In this document: positions 45,610-57,142 of the stretch, piece after piece
Layout of the letters: the number at the start of each line of letters is the position of its first letter
How positions within the stretch are numbered: the stretch's first letter is position 1
Assembly: GCA_963082875.1 (NCBI GenBank)
Contig: OY720098.1
Location: 9,176,001-9,240,000 of the forward strand
Length of the DNA: 64,000 nt
From: Corella eumyota
Taxonomy: Eukaryota > Chordata > Ascidiacea > Phlebobranchia > Corellidae
Direction of reading: 5' to 3'
The notes under the pieces: generated by a model
What the model was told of the DNA's origin: nothing
The model's database searches: none
Seen by the model: only the letters and a program-made list of their open reading frames with translations
Program-made: the position numbers and the translations under genes

Positions 45610-48600
45610 ATGGAGAAAATTAATAAAAATAGCAGCATTGTTGGGATGACTGCAGACGACCTAAAAAGTCAAATGTTTCGGTCAATGAAATCGTCCGGAG
45701 TTTTGCACCAACTAAAGGTTAGTTACGTGTATTTTGTATCATCTATCAATAACGTCAAAAAGTAGGTTTATACATGATATTATTTTTGAATTTATTTTTT
45801 TGTGATTGTTTGACTTTGTAGAGTCAATTACGCCAAAGTATGATAAACGAGCTGAGAGGAAAATCTAAAGTAGGAGTTGACTTACAAACATCCGATCTTT
45901 TGGCAGCAACACTTGCAAACAAAAATAGTAACTTTGACCTTCATATGTATAATTTTATTATTGTTTTAGGTATAATAGGGCATTCTTTTGTATTACACTA
46001 TGTAGACATATTCCTTTTGTTAGTGTGTGATTTTTTTAGTAACTGGCATTGTGATGTAGTGGTATAAACACTTGCTACACCACATAAGGTTGTGGGTTCA
46101 ATCCTCACTGCTCTCATGCTGTAGCTCCCTTGAGTAATGTACTATAAACGATATGAACCCCTGCTGAGCCAGTCTTTAATCAGCAGCATAATTATGAGGC
46201 ACTTATAATCTATCTCAAACTCCACAGGCAACTTAAGACTGGGTCGGGGTAACAGTTGTTACTCTATGTTTAGGTCGTGAGTTCAACCTTTCCACATTGA
46301 GGATGAAGATATATATACAAAAAAATTATTTGTACTTTAGGTCGTTCCTGGGTACAACAAGCTGTTGACAATCTTTTTCTCCAACACATTAAACAAAGCA
46401 AATACCAATACACATTATCTCTTTTTCAACAAGAATCTGGTTTAGAAACTTATGATGTAAGTTAAAAAAATGTTAAAAAAAGTCTTGGTATTATTTATTA
46501 CAATAAGGTAATAAAATAAAAAATAAAATCTCACTTAAAAATGTTTGTGTTCGTTTTTAAAGAGTTCATTAACGGAAGAAATATTAGCAAGATTGGGAAT
46601 TTCAAATAGTTTTAACCTAGAAGAATTGTCGTTTAATAATGATCAACTGAAATCATCAACACCCAGGTTTGCTATCTAACTATGTTATTACTATGATGTT
46701 ATATACCTTTGTGTTTTGTTTAATATATTTATATACAAAATCATTAAATTTTGGTTATTAAATATCTTAAAAAGCACTTACCTAGTTTTATATTTTAAAG
46801 GTCTGCCCAACACAAAGGTTCAGTAATTTTATTGTGGAAAATGTTAGAAGGACTTGCAGCTTCAAAGACTCAAAAAGAAAACAAAGAAAATATTTTCACA
46901 ATCAATGAAGACAAAAAATCTCTAACATTAGGTTGGTATAAAAAATATTAAATGTTGTAGTTGTCATGTATTTTTAAAAAGATATTTTAGCACACTTCTA
47001 AAAGACTTTTAAGTTTTTTTTTATTACCAGACAGACTGGGTTTGAATCCTAAAGTCACCCTTTTTTGACTAGAAACTTTTATTTCTAAGCTGAAAAATTA
47101 AAAGCTGTTGATGATGAAGTTATAGGAAAACGAAAACAGTTTGAACCAGCGATTAGTGTTACAACCCTTTCTGTGGCTACTAAGAAAGCAGAGAAGGCTG
47201 CAGAAAAAAGAGCAAAAGTTGCACTGGAGCAATGGAAAGCTCTGGAACTTGCTAAAATGAGAGTGGAAGAATCAAATGTGTACAAAGACAAGGTAAAATC
47301 TAATAAGGAGTTTAGTAGTGTGGTATACTTACTGGTCATGGCCTCAGAAGGACTACAAGCCTAAAGGTTTATGGTTCAAGTCACACCAATGCCACACTAT
47401 TTGCCCTTGCATTACGGCTATAGCTCAAACACAGCACAATGTTACACTCTTTCCTGATAAAAATATATAAACCCTATCCCCTGAAAGGATATTTAAAAAA
47501 ATGTATAAAGTACGTTGTACATAAGGTTTAATATTGTATTTTTTGTATGTATATACTTGATTTATGTGGATTTCTAAATTTAACTTTTAGCTTGAGAGTC
47601 GACTTCACTGTCTAGAAAATGATTTCCAAATAAAACGAAATTCTCTTCAGAGCAGAGAGCGATCAGCAATTGATCGTTTGAACAGTCAACGAGAGGTGCA
47701 TCCACATTTTTGGCATTTTTTATACTGTCGGTCTAATTTAAACTGTTTACTTTTTAGACAATGGAAAAAGAAATGCATGACCAAAGACAGTCTTTATTGT
47801 TTGAACTTCAAAAAATAAAGACAAGAGAAGAGGTACTTAACAGAAAAGAACAACTTATACATGAAATGGTATTCTCATTATTTTGATTTTAATTTTCTTT
47901 TAAAAAAATGTACTACCTTTTGGATATAAACTCAATAAACATATACAATTAAGGTAATACTTTAGCTGATTTTATGTTATACCAAATCTTTTAAGGAACA
48001 TTCCAAGTTAAGCAAAGTCGATGTGATTGGTCAAAACTTTTTAGAAGAAACAACTAATCACGAAGCAGAATCCTTTGTGACATCATTGGCAGATTCTTTT
48101 AGAAATTCACACAGCAAAAAACAAGGTTTTTATTAGATAAATTTTATAATTTTCTAAAACTATAAATTTGAAGAATAATTTAAACAGTAATTGAAAATTT
48201 AGTTTACACATTTCTACTGGTACCATAATTATGACAAGTTGATTCAGTTAATATTCCATTGTTCATAGTTATTACAATAAGCGATATGAATGCTATAATG
48301 GAGGAAGTAAATGGAAAGTCACAACATATTGAAAATTTAAAACATGAAATAACAGAATTAAAGGTAACTCTACTGCTTAAAAACATGTTTTTAACACAGT
48401 CTACACTACATATATTTTTTATTAAATTTTTTATAAGGATTTAAATAAATAAAGTTTTTTCTTAATTTTTTTAGAGAGATTTAGCAATGGATAGATCATT
48501 AATAAAAACAAATGCTCATACAGAAAATATGCAGTTAAGGGAAGAATTAGAAGAGCTGAAAATGTATGTGGTACAATTTAAGTAAATGTGTAAAAAAATA

Positions 48601-51600
48601 ATTTTTAATGAAATAATTAAAGTTTTTTTTGGAATTTTTTTTTTATGTTTAGAGCCATTAAAAGTTTGGCTGAGTCTAAAAATCAAACTCTTAAATCAAC
48701 TTTAAAAACAAGTCACTCTGAAAATTTGGTAAGTATTTGAAATGCCAAGTTTCTAATATGAAATAAAACTGAACCTTAGTTAAAAAATTTTTTAATTTTT
48801 ATTTAGGAATTAAAAGTGAGTCAGTTGAAAGCACAACAATGCGAAGAATTGGCCCAGAAAACTCACCTTGAAGAAATGTTAAAACAAATGAAATTAGCTC
48901 TAGAAGATAGCAATAATGGTAAAAAAATATCACAAATTAAATAAATTAGGTGATAATATTAAAAATTTACTTACTATTAAGGTCATATATATATTGTAAA
49001 AACAACTTGTTCAATGTTAAACTATCCATCTTACTTTTATTATGTATAAATATGTTATTATTATTTTTTCAATGCATAATTTTATTCTAGTCAAATTTTT
49101 TTTAGCTCTGCTTTATCTTTCAAACCAAAGAGAACTAACCAACATTCCTCAACAAGTACAAACTATTTTAAATCGAAGCACAACCAACCAATCTTACAGA
49201 GATCCAATCAGGGAATATGAACCTCTAAATGATGAGTCATTCCAGTTTAATCCAGTTTCAACTGGTTTAAACTATACACAGTCATCTGTGGAACAACCTA
49301 CTGGTATTAGGCTTGATATAAGGCAAAGGTATAAAAATAGTTCTTTTAAGCAACAAAATGACAATATAGATGTTATAGTATTTATTTCAAAAAGTTATTT
49401 TACTATTTTAAATTGCATTTATTTAAAGATTGGAATATTAATTTTTTTTTTATTACAAAAGAATAAAGGATCTTGAAATACAGTCAGATAAACTGGATGA
49501 AGATTATAACAGATATATAAACACAAATTATAAACAACTTCTGAAACAACAAGCTAAATCAAGAACCAATCACAAACCAAGTACAGTTTTAACTATTATT
49601 TTATCAAAAATCATGTTAAGTTTAATTAAAAAAGAAAGTTATCAACTGAGCTAAATCAAGCTTCTACAATTTTCATTGAATTATTGTTAAGTTGAAATTT
49701 TTTTTGTTTTCAAGAATCTGATGACTATCAGTTTTCTGCATTTGAAAACAGGCAATCATTTTCTGAAGTGAATTCTACATTGCCACAACCATCTGCAAGA
49801 ACATCTAGGAGTTTAATACAGCCAGAAAATAAAGCGGGGATATTAGATTTAAATGAATTACGGATATCAAAAAAGGATGTGGATTGTGCATTTCAGAGCG
49901 ATACAAACAAAATAAAAAAATCAGAGCACAGCTTTAAACCTGATAATGTTAAAATCAATACAGGTATTAAGATAAAAGTAATTTAGCAATACCTTGTTTG
50001 TGAAAACTTGTGTATTTAAATATATTGTTAAATTTAATTTTTTGAGTTAAGATTAAAAAAATAATATAACCTGTTTTTATTTTGTTTTTTAAAAAACCTT
50101 TTCATGTTATTAAATTATTTAGAAAATTTAAGAAATCAAGAAGATGAAAAAAGTGTGTCAATATCAAGCAGTGAAAATTCGGTTAAAAATGAGGCTTCCT
50201 TAAGACTAGGAGATTTTGGCAAAACCTCATCAGAAGAAAATTCAAAGTCTTCAGTTAGCTCACCAAGAATAAACACGGTACGAAAAATAGAAACCGAATC
50301 GAAAATTGAACTTAAAAGTGAGCCGCAAAGACCAATTACTTCCCTTGGCAATACTTCAACCCTACCACCTGTTGCAATTAAAAGAACGCTTTCTTCCTTA
50401 CCATCTGTTGTTTCAAATAATTCAGAGAAACCCAATAATAAACCCTCTGTATCCAAAATTAGTAGCAAATCATCCCATAATGATGAAGATAGAGCTTCAT
50501 TGGAAGAAATTCTTAACAGTAGTATTTCTAACATGGATTCTAAGAAATCAGATTCTTTGATCGATTTTGAAGCATCTGTCAATAGCTCCATTTCCTCAAA
50601 ATCAAAAACTCCAAAATATGGCGATCCTTTCAAAAAAGATAAAGATATTTCAGTACATGAAGAGGTAAATTCTGACTTGGAAGTACATCCTCCTAGTATA
50701 AGTAGTGACTCCGACACGGAAAAGCTTAAACCGGAACGAAAAATTTCATCTGCATCAAAGTCATCAGAGAAGAGTCTCTCCAAACAAAATGACACTTCTG
50801 AAAAAATTTTAGAATCTGTTGGAAAATCTGATGCAGAAGTTTCTTCTCTTCACTTACAGCCAAGTCTTGAAAAAATTGACCGCTATACTTTTAATGCACA
50901 CCCAATCGACAAAACTGATGAATCAATTACAAATGAAATATCAGTGGAAGATTTTGCTGGAAGCATAAGTGAAAATATAGAAGAAAGTTTGTGAGTAAAA
51001 TTACATTTACTTTTTATTTTTATTAAGAACAAGCTTTAACGAATTTTATAACTTAAGGGTTAATTCTGAAAATAAACATTCTGAATCTGATAATTCAAAT
51101 CAAGAAGGTTTGGATTTTTCGAGACCACAAGCAAAAAAGGTGATCATAAAATGAAAGATTTTTAATGTCCTTCAGTTTTGAAAAAAAGGATTACTAAATT
51201 TAAGAAAAAATAAATTTCATGGTCACAAAATATAATTTTCCATTTTTATTTTAAACCATAACACATTCCTATTAAAGCCTCCTGCTTATAATTTAAAAAG
51301 TGAAGAAGGTATATCAGCTATGTTAAAGTGGGGAGAAGAAAATGAACCAGAACTTCACTATTCAGATGACTCATTCCACTCAGAAGAATCAAATACTGGC
51401 ATGGGGAAACCAAAAGAAATGTAAAAATACAAGTTATTTTAATAGCATTTGGCGAAAATGCATCTTATGGTTATAATGTTGCTCAATATTTTGATTTTTT
51501 ATTGTATTTTTTTGATTTTTAAGCCCTTAGCCCACTAAACAACTGTTATAGAAAAATCTATTTATACCTTAAAATGTTTTTTATTAAAGAGCTGGCAAAA

Positions 51601-51826
51601 GGTTTTCTTCCTATAAGGATGATCATTCATATAGAGAAAACGATGAAGTTGATATTTTCGATATATCTGAGCATTCTTTTGGTTCCAACGCCCATGGTGA
51701 TAATAGGTTAGTTTGGATTTACTATTGAAAATAGTAAGCATTAAAAAAAACTTTTTAACAATACCCTTCTTTTTTATTGTTAGCAAGCAAGATATGGTTA
51801 AAGTAAGCAGTGACGAAAGTTGGTAA
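45610..51826 (+). CDS. OFD1: OFD1 centriole and centriolar satellite protein
   Basis: Twenty-one exons, 1123 aa (human 1012): 45610..45717, 45822..45969, 46341..46456, 46563..46666, 46801..46931, 47090..47292, 47591..47695, 47758..47868, 47996..48125, 48269..48363, 48475..48563, 48653..48728, 48807..48918, 49106..49328, 49462..49580, 49715..49963, 50123..50990, 51058..51139, 51278..51420, 51590..51706, 51784..51826. The start D-L-K-S-Q-M-F-R-S-M-K-S-S-G-V-L and Q-L-R-Q-S-M-I-N-E-L match OFD1, and the LisH region reads Y-x-Y-T-L-S-L-F-x-x-E-S-G-L. Coiled coils fill exons 6-13; exon 17 (868 nt) is a Ser/Lys/Glu-rich disordered region. The C-terminus S-D-E-S-W resembles the D-D-S-W end of the human protein. 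OFD1 caps distal centrioles and is needed for ciliogenesis. Confidence 0.9.
46036..46328 (+). repeat. tRNA-derived SINE, copy 4 (OFD1 intron 2)
   Basis: Nearly full length. A-box CATTGTGATGTAGTGGTAT, B-box GGTTCAATCC, body CTGCTGAGCCAG and TTAATCAGCAGCATAATTA, ending GAGGATGAAGATATATATAC then an A-run. It fills most of intron 2. Confidence 0.88.
47318..47490 (+). repeat. Possible second tRNA-like SINE family (OFD1 intron 6)
   Basis: GTGGTATACTTACTGGTCAT (A-box-like), then about 35 bp later TTTATGGTTCAAGTCACACC (B-box-like), followed by a short body ending in an A-rich stretch. It does not align with the main SINE family beyond the tRNA-type boxes, and no other copy is in the window. Confidence 0.45.
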
Positions 51827-52212
51827 AGTATTCTCATAATCTATGTTTATACCCTTTATATCTCTAATAAAATGTAGCTGCGTTAAAATGTAGTTTTTAA
51901 TAAAATGTATTTTCTAAATGTTTTGTTTATTAAACTACATGAAAAATTACAATCACACCACACATGACTACAAAATACTACTAAAAAAAGCAAAGCTAAA
52001 ACCAAGATACTATTTGAATGTTTGTAGTTTTTTGTGTTAAAATTGTATAAAAAAATTAAACAGCGTAAAACATACAGCGTTTAGATTCTACAAAACACAT
52101 GTTTGACGTAAATTTATATATGTAGACAAATATGCCAAGACTATTAAAAAAATTGTTATAATATATTGTAAAAAACATATATGCTAAGCTACAATGTCAT
52201 GTCGTTGAAGTT
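51827..52212. other. Convergent 3' ends of OFD1 and DRE-TIM/EF-hand gene A
   Basis: 386 bp. AATAAA occurs within about 45 bp of the OFD1 stop (near 51867 and 51899). No repeat recognised. Confidence 0.5.
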
Positions 52213-53925
52213 TTATTTGGAATGTTGCTGGCTGTTGTGCTTTGCTAAATTCTCGTCTTGCATAGCCGGTATAATACCCTTTCGGAACGTGTAGGACAGC
52301 AGTCTATCCATGCTATTAATTTCCGCATACTCGTGCAGTGCCCATTTCAAGTAAACTGCGAATTCCTTCCAATCGATTAAACCATCTTCGTCCATATCCA
52401 AGCATTTCAAGCCTTTTCGGGTGTCGTCGCATCGAAAACAGCCAAAGTATGGAGACATGAATGCGTTATAGAAAGAGTCGAATTGTAAGCAATCATCGCC
52501 AACTTTTTCCTCATTGATATCCCATTTGTCCCATAAATCCCGGACTTCCTTGAGCAACCTTTCATGAAGTGGATGGTTGACTTTCATTTTATCAATCGCG
52601 TCACACATGTCTTCGGTAAGTTTTCCTCCTGCTCTGTCAAACAAAAGAGCAAGCCCGACTTCACTCATGTATTCTTCCTTGCGGTTGGAGCGTAAATCTT
52701 CAAGCAGAAGTTCCTTCATTTTCTTCGCGCGATCCAATGTAAAACCAGAATTTTTTCCAAACAATTGAACTAATCTTTTCACGATCATGTCAGGCGATGT
52801 GACATCCGTTACTCGTCTGGGAGCTTCTTCTCCGAAAAATTTCGCCATATCAAATTCTCTCGGTGCGTTGTTATCGCCAGGGAGCCAAAGGTCCAACGCT
52901 CGTTCGCCGTAAACTAGTTCTCGATAATGTGGTGGGTTACCAGTCGTGATTTCCGTGACGTTAATTGCTGCCTTTCGAAGATAGGTACAGTTGTATTTCT
53001 TCAAAACCTTTTTGTTTCCCATTCTAATAAGGTTCATGATAGTCAACGTGGAACTGGCGTGACCCATTCCAGCACCTTCCTCACAAACTCCGGCCCAGAT
53101 TCCGTCAGCCCCGTCCATTAGAGATTCCAGTTGGTTCACTTGTGCCAATCCCCAACGCTTGTGTATGTGAGCAAGAAGTTTTCCATTTTTCCAGTTGCGA
53201 TTGTTCATCACTCTGCGAACAGAAGCACACCAGGCACCGACTTCTTCAGGTAAAAACTTACCAGGTTCTTCCATGCAGACTCCAAAAGGTTTTATCTTAT
53301 CAGGCATACCACCTAGGTAGTCTACAACTGTAAGTACTCGGATGCATCCTTTAGTTGTCTTCATTGCAAAAGCAAAGTCACGAAAATTCACAAGAACTCT
53401 GGTTTTAGCTGACAAATTATCATGACACCATTTGATTCTTTTTAACAACAATGCGCACATATCGTTGACTGTAAACTTTTTCTTCCAATCAATACTCTCA
53501 TCGGCCAAATCGATTTCCAAAATAGCGTTTGGAATTTTATACTGCTCCATTTTGCGCAACGAAACAGGAATTTTAACCGTATCCAGGGTTTGATTTTTCC
53601 AGCTTTCAGTTACTTCCGAAAACGACCAAAGGTTACTCATATCCTCCTTTTTGTCAAGAAGATATTGACAAAAAGCATCTCCTACCCTTGTCATGTGATT
53701 AAACGAAGCTACAACAATGTCTTTGAATTGACATTTCTTGACCTCCTCGTAAATCTTGATCTTGTTTTCTAAAGTGTGACCCCTAAGTTGGCCGACTGTA
53801 TTTTCACGGATTGAGTTATCTAACACAAAAAGATCCAATTCTTTCAATATCTGCCTTTTAGTTAGATTTTGTTCCTTAATCGTTTGAGCAATAAGAGCAA
53901 GTTCCTTTTGGAACTGTTTAGACAT
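52213..53925 (-). CDS. DRE-TIM metallolyase-like barrel with C-terminal EF-hand, tandem copy A
   Basis: Single exon, 570 aa from the ATG at 53925; frame before it lacks an ATG. Residues ~31-345 resemble the HMG-CoA lyase/isopropylmalate synthase (HMGL-like) TIM barrel: L-D-N-S-I-R-E-N-T-V-G-Q near 35-46 (compare D-T-T-L-R-D-G-x-Q), H-I-H-K-R-W-G-L-A at 253-261 (the H-x-H metal ligands) and C-E-E-G-A-G-M-G-H-A at 281-290 (compare G-x-G-E-R-x-G-N-A). Residues ~375-545 form a helical region with a degenerate EF-hand near 467-490 and a canonical loop D-M-D-E-D-G-L-I-D-W-K-E at 510-521. No signal peptide or membrane segment. I do not recognise a named gene. The reaction is unknown; a Ca2+-regulated acyl-CoA or 2-oxoacid lyase/synthase is a guess. 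Copy B lies 3.2 kb upstream. Confidence 0.85.
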   Translation of the reverse strand: MSKQFQKELALIAQTIKEQNLTKRQILKELDLFVLDNSIRENTVGQLRGHTLENKIKIYEEVKKCQFKDIVVASFNHMTRVGDAFCQYLLDKKEDMSNLWSFSEVTESWKNQTLDTVKIPVSLRKMEQYKIPNAILEIDLADESIDWKKKFTVNDMCALLLKRIKWCHDNLSAKTRVLVNFRDFAFAMKTTKGCIRVLTVVDYLGGMPDKIKPFGVCMEEPGKFLPEEVGAWCASVRRVMNNRNWKNGKLLAHIHKRWGLAQVNQLESLMDGADGIWAGVCEEGAGMGHASSTLTIMNLIRMGNKKVLKKYNCTYLRKAAINVTEITTGNPPHYRELVYGERALDLWLPGDNNAPREFDMAKFFGEEAPRRVTDVTSPDMIVKRLVQLFGKNSGFTLDRAKKMKELLLEDLRSNRKEEYMSEVGLALLFDRAGGKLTEDMCDAIDKMKVNHPLHERLLKEVRDLWDKWDINEEKVGDDCLQFDSFYNAFMSPYFGCFRCDDTRKGLKCLDMDEDGLIDWKEFAVYLKWALHEYAEINSMDRLLSYTFRKGIIPAMQDENLAKHNSQQHSK

Positions 53926-54085
53926 TTTAGCAAACTTAAAAAACTTAAAAAAAATTATTAAATGCGTTAGTTTTTTATACAAAATAAGGCATATGATTTT
54001 TTTTAACTGGATTAAACAATATTTTTTAGCTATCTCTTTCAGACATAATTTGGAAACATTAAAGTTACTGGACGTGACCTACTAG
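53926..54085. promoter_or_regulatory. Upstream region of copy A, interrupted by an LTR
   Basis: Only 160 bp separate the copy A start codon from the solo LTR at 54086, so the LTR sits inside the promoter or leader. The LTR's own TATA-like element points away from the gene. Confidence 0.4.
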
Positions 54086-54690
54086 TGTAGAATCAATTGT
54101 AATAAACCTATTACAATCAATTCTAAGTTCAAGCTAGTTCAATGTCATTGACCGGACACGTACAACAATTATTCTCGTTACAACGGGCGTCAACTTCAAA
54201 CAATGCACTCTAAAATCGCCCTTAACGAGAATTAGCCACGTAACCTGTACGGAGAAGGCCAGCGGCTTTACAACGAACGAACTTTTATTGCCTTTCGGTT
54301 GTGCTATAAATACTGGAACAATTTAAACATTCTTCACCAATCTACCGATAGTTGGTCATCGTTACATCGTCGGGCCAATCTAGCGATAGTTGGCCACCGT
54401 CGCATCTCGCAATAACTGGACCTACAAACCGTACTTTAACTTTAACGTCAGTCTAGCAATCTAGCTGATCTTGTAATGTAACTTTAAATCAAACCGTGTA
54501 AGTGTTTTGCCGTATTACAATAAAAGTATTACTGTTAACGTCTTGTCGTTTATAACTAAAACTTAAACAAAATACCAAACCAAATATAATCATAATAAAA
54601 TGAGTCGGTAAACGGAGTCAAGCCAAATTAAACAGTTAAACCGAATAACCAAGCAAAATAACTACAACAATAAAATCTAGTAACTCTACA
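54086..54690 (+). mobile_element. Solo LTR (fossil retroelement, family not assigned)
   Basis: 605 bp beginning TGTAGA and ending TCTACA, flanked on both sides by the 4-bp duplication CTAG (54082-54085 and 54691-54694). Parts: a 15-bp inverted repeat near the start (GAATCAATTGTAATA and its complement), a TATA-like GCTATAAATACTGG near 54303, and AATAAA-type signals near the end. There is no internal coding region, so this is a solo LTR left after recombination. A partial sister copy is at 12375-12779. The intact duplication suggests moderate age. Confidence 0.8.
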
Positions 54691-54810
54691 CTAGCACTCT
54701 GTCTGAATTTTTAAAACCAAGATACTGAATAACCATATACTAAAGTGTTGTAAAGCTTCTTCGGATTCCTAATAAAACTTAATATATTTTAACATGACAG
54801 ATTATATGGT

Positions 54811-55945
54811 GATAATGTTGGATTAAAACAACATAATAAAATTGTTAAGTTCACGTCTAACTTTTTTTAACGAGCTAACAGGACAGTTAAGTTTAACTAA
54901 GTTTATAGTCTATATTTTGCCCTAAGACGGCTATGAAAAAAAGTGCTCTAAAGTTGAATCGAAATTCTGTTTAAGATAAAGCCTGGACTTTCCCTTACAA
55001 CGTTTTATGTTAAAATGTAGTTTATTTACATACACGTAGTGTTAAAACGTACGTTTAGAAACAAGTGTATAAGTTGTATGCTAATCTTCAATAATGGTAT
55101 ATGGGCGCTCTCAGGCTATTGTATGTTAATAGGCTACATTGGTCTGCAACTTGATTTTCCCCATATGATAATTTAAAAAGGGAATGCGGCCAAGAGAGTC
55201 TGTTGTTAAAACACATTTCGCAATATTTTTGATACATTGGCAACGCGAGCATTTCTCTTCAACGTTTATTTAATTTGCGACTTGTTTCACCAAAAAACAA
55301 CCACGGAAAACTGATTTGTATACTTTTTGTTTAACTTAAGGGAAAATGCATTATGCTTTGGTTTCCTTCGGAAATTTATATAATTAAACTTAACAGTTAA
55401 AATAATGATAAGTAATGTTGATTTAAAATAACATAAAAAATTGTTAAATTTACGACCCTTACTTGTTAAATTTACGACTTTTTAACAAGCGCCATTAAAC
55501 AAGAAATGTAAGATAACCAAACTATAAAATTAAAAGTTGACGCGGGTAGATGTAAAAAAATTTTCAAGCAATATATATTGGGCAACATTTTAACAATCCA
55601 ACAAGACATTTAAGTTTATATAGGCCTACAGTCTTTACCCCTTACATTTAAGGTATGTTTTGAGTGGGCTAATAAAAAGTGCTTTGAACTTATATCGAAT
55701 TTCTATTTAGAGTAAACAATGTGTTTTAGTTGTATGTTACGCTTTTAGGCTATTGTATGTTAATAGGCTACATAGGGTTCCAACTTGATTTTCCCCATAT
55801 TAGAATTTAAACAAAAGAATGCGATCATAAGAGCCCGTTGTTCAAACACATTTCGCAATCCACTTTTTACACATGCAACGCGGGCATTTCTTCCTAACGC
55901 TTATTTAATTTGCGACTTAATTGTTTCACCCTTTGCAAAAAAACT
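54811..55945. repeat. Direct duplication of an intergenic unit (about 510-540 bp, two copies)
   Basis: Unit 1 (about 54811-55320) and unit 2 (about 55407-55945) are collinear. Shared landmarks: AGGCTATTGTATGTTAATAG (55113 and 55747), CAACTTGATTTTCCCCATAT, ACACATTTCGCAAT and TTTAATTTGCGACTT (about 55271 and 55905). Roughly four in five bases match by eye. Offsets of 596 then 634 bp show a small insertion in unit 2. Non-coding. Confidence 0.75.
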
Positions 55946-57142
55946 ACTACTGAAAAATTTTCTGACGGAACATAAAATCGATTGGTGTCGTAAAGTTTAC
56001 CAGAATTATTTCTGATCTGTTTGCATCATAAAAATGTTCCATTTCTCTGGTCAATTTTAATAAGAGTGTTTTTAGTTTACGTGCAATGATCTAAGATTGC
56101 CAATGCAAAAATATGCTTTGAAATTGCGTCAAACATCAATTTAAAGTTAAGGCTAAGGCTTCACCCTAAACTCGTATGATTATATTAAGTTTCTTTACAT
56201 AAAGTATACTGAAAACAAACATTTACAAACACTATAGTTGAATGTAAATATACAACGGTTGTATATTATTGTACTTTTCTGTTCTGGTTTGCTCTAAACT
56301 ATAACTTGTTAATCTAATTTGCGGTAAACTTTTTAAACGTCGAAAGCTTGAACTTGTCTGCGTCTTTTAAAAAATAAATCGCCGGACTTTATTGTTATTA
56401 AAAACAGACTTTTATCACGTTCTTTAACAGGCAAAAGCTTTGGAAACGAGCCAGAATTTATTTTCTTGTAAATAATAATTTACGTTTAGTCCGTTAACCC
56501 GGAGTGACCGTTTGATATTTTTTAAAAGTTATTTAAATTAAAGAAAATGTCAAAACATATCGCTGACAACCAATAATTGGTAACGCTATTACATTTACAA
56601 ACTAAAACCAGCCTAAACATATAGCAATTAATTTATTATTCCTTAGCATTCAAAAAACTATGAATAATTTTAGGAAAGAAATTTTAAAAATTGCTATTTA
56701 AATTTTATGGTCTGTTATTAACCTTAGTAAAGTATATTTATAGTTATGTAATTTTATTCAATTCAAAAAAATTGTTCTACTATTGTAACAATCGAGTCTG
56801 ATTGTCTTTCGTAAGAAAAGCCGTATTATAATTTATAGTTTATTATTGCGGAAAGATACACATAAAACCGTTCACAAGCTTGTACCACGAATACTAAATA
56901 CAAATACATCCGAAACAGTTAAACTAATTCATCACGTGATTAAGCCACGTGATAGAGATAAGGAGTAACAGATCGGCAATAGGTGTAAACACGTGTTCTG
57001 CAGAATAGATAGGACTTAGGCGTAAACAACAAGATGACGGAAAAATATATAAATAATATTTTTACATATATTTGAATATATACATATTAACACATAATTA
57101 CAAATAAATAATAACGCCCGTTTAAGTGGGACAAACATATTA
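55946..57142. other. Intergenic, between the duplicated unit and copy B
   Basis: About 1.2 kb without an exon. It contains a close trio of CACGTG palindromes at 56933, 56946 and 56990 with GATA motifs between them. Otherwise AT-rich. Confidence 0.5.
56933..56995. promoter_or_regulatory. Cluster of three CACGTG E-boxes with GATA motifs
   Basis: CACGTG at 56933-56938, 56946-56951 and 56990-56995, with GATAGAGATAAGG between. CACGTG is the bHLH (USF/MITF/Myc-type) core; three in 63 bp is unusual in this AT-rich sequence. Enhancer activity is inference. Confidence 0.3.

Noticed and set aside
50136-50795. 219-codon minus-strand frame opposite OFD1 exon 17
   Set aside because: Antisense of a Ser/Glu-rich disordered region, where reverse frames stay open by composition.
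52577-53333. Plus-strand frames of about 60 codons across the DRE-TIM/EF-hand genes (repeated at 57444-58263)
   Set aside because: Antisense shadows of the real 570-codon frames; they recur only because the two genes are copies.
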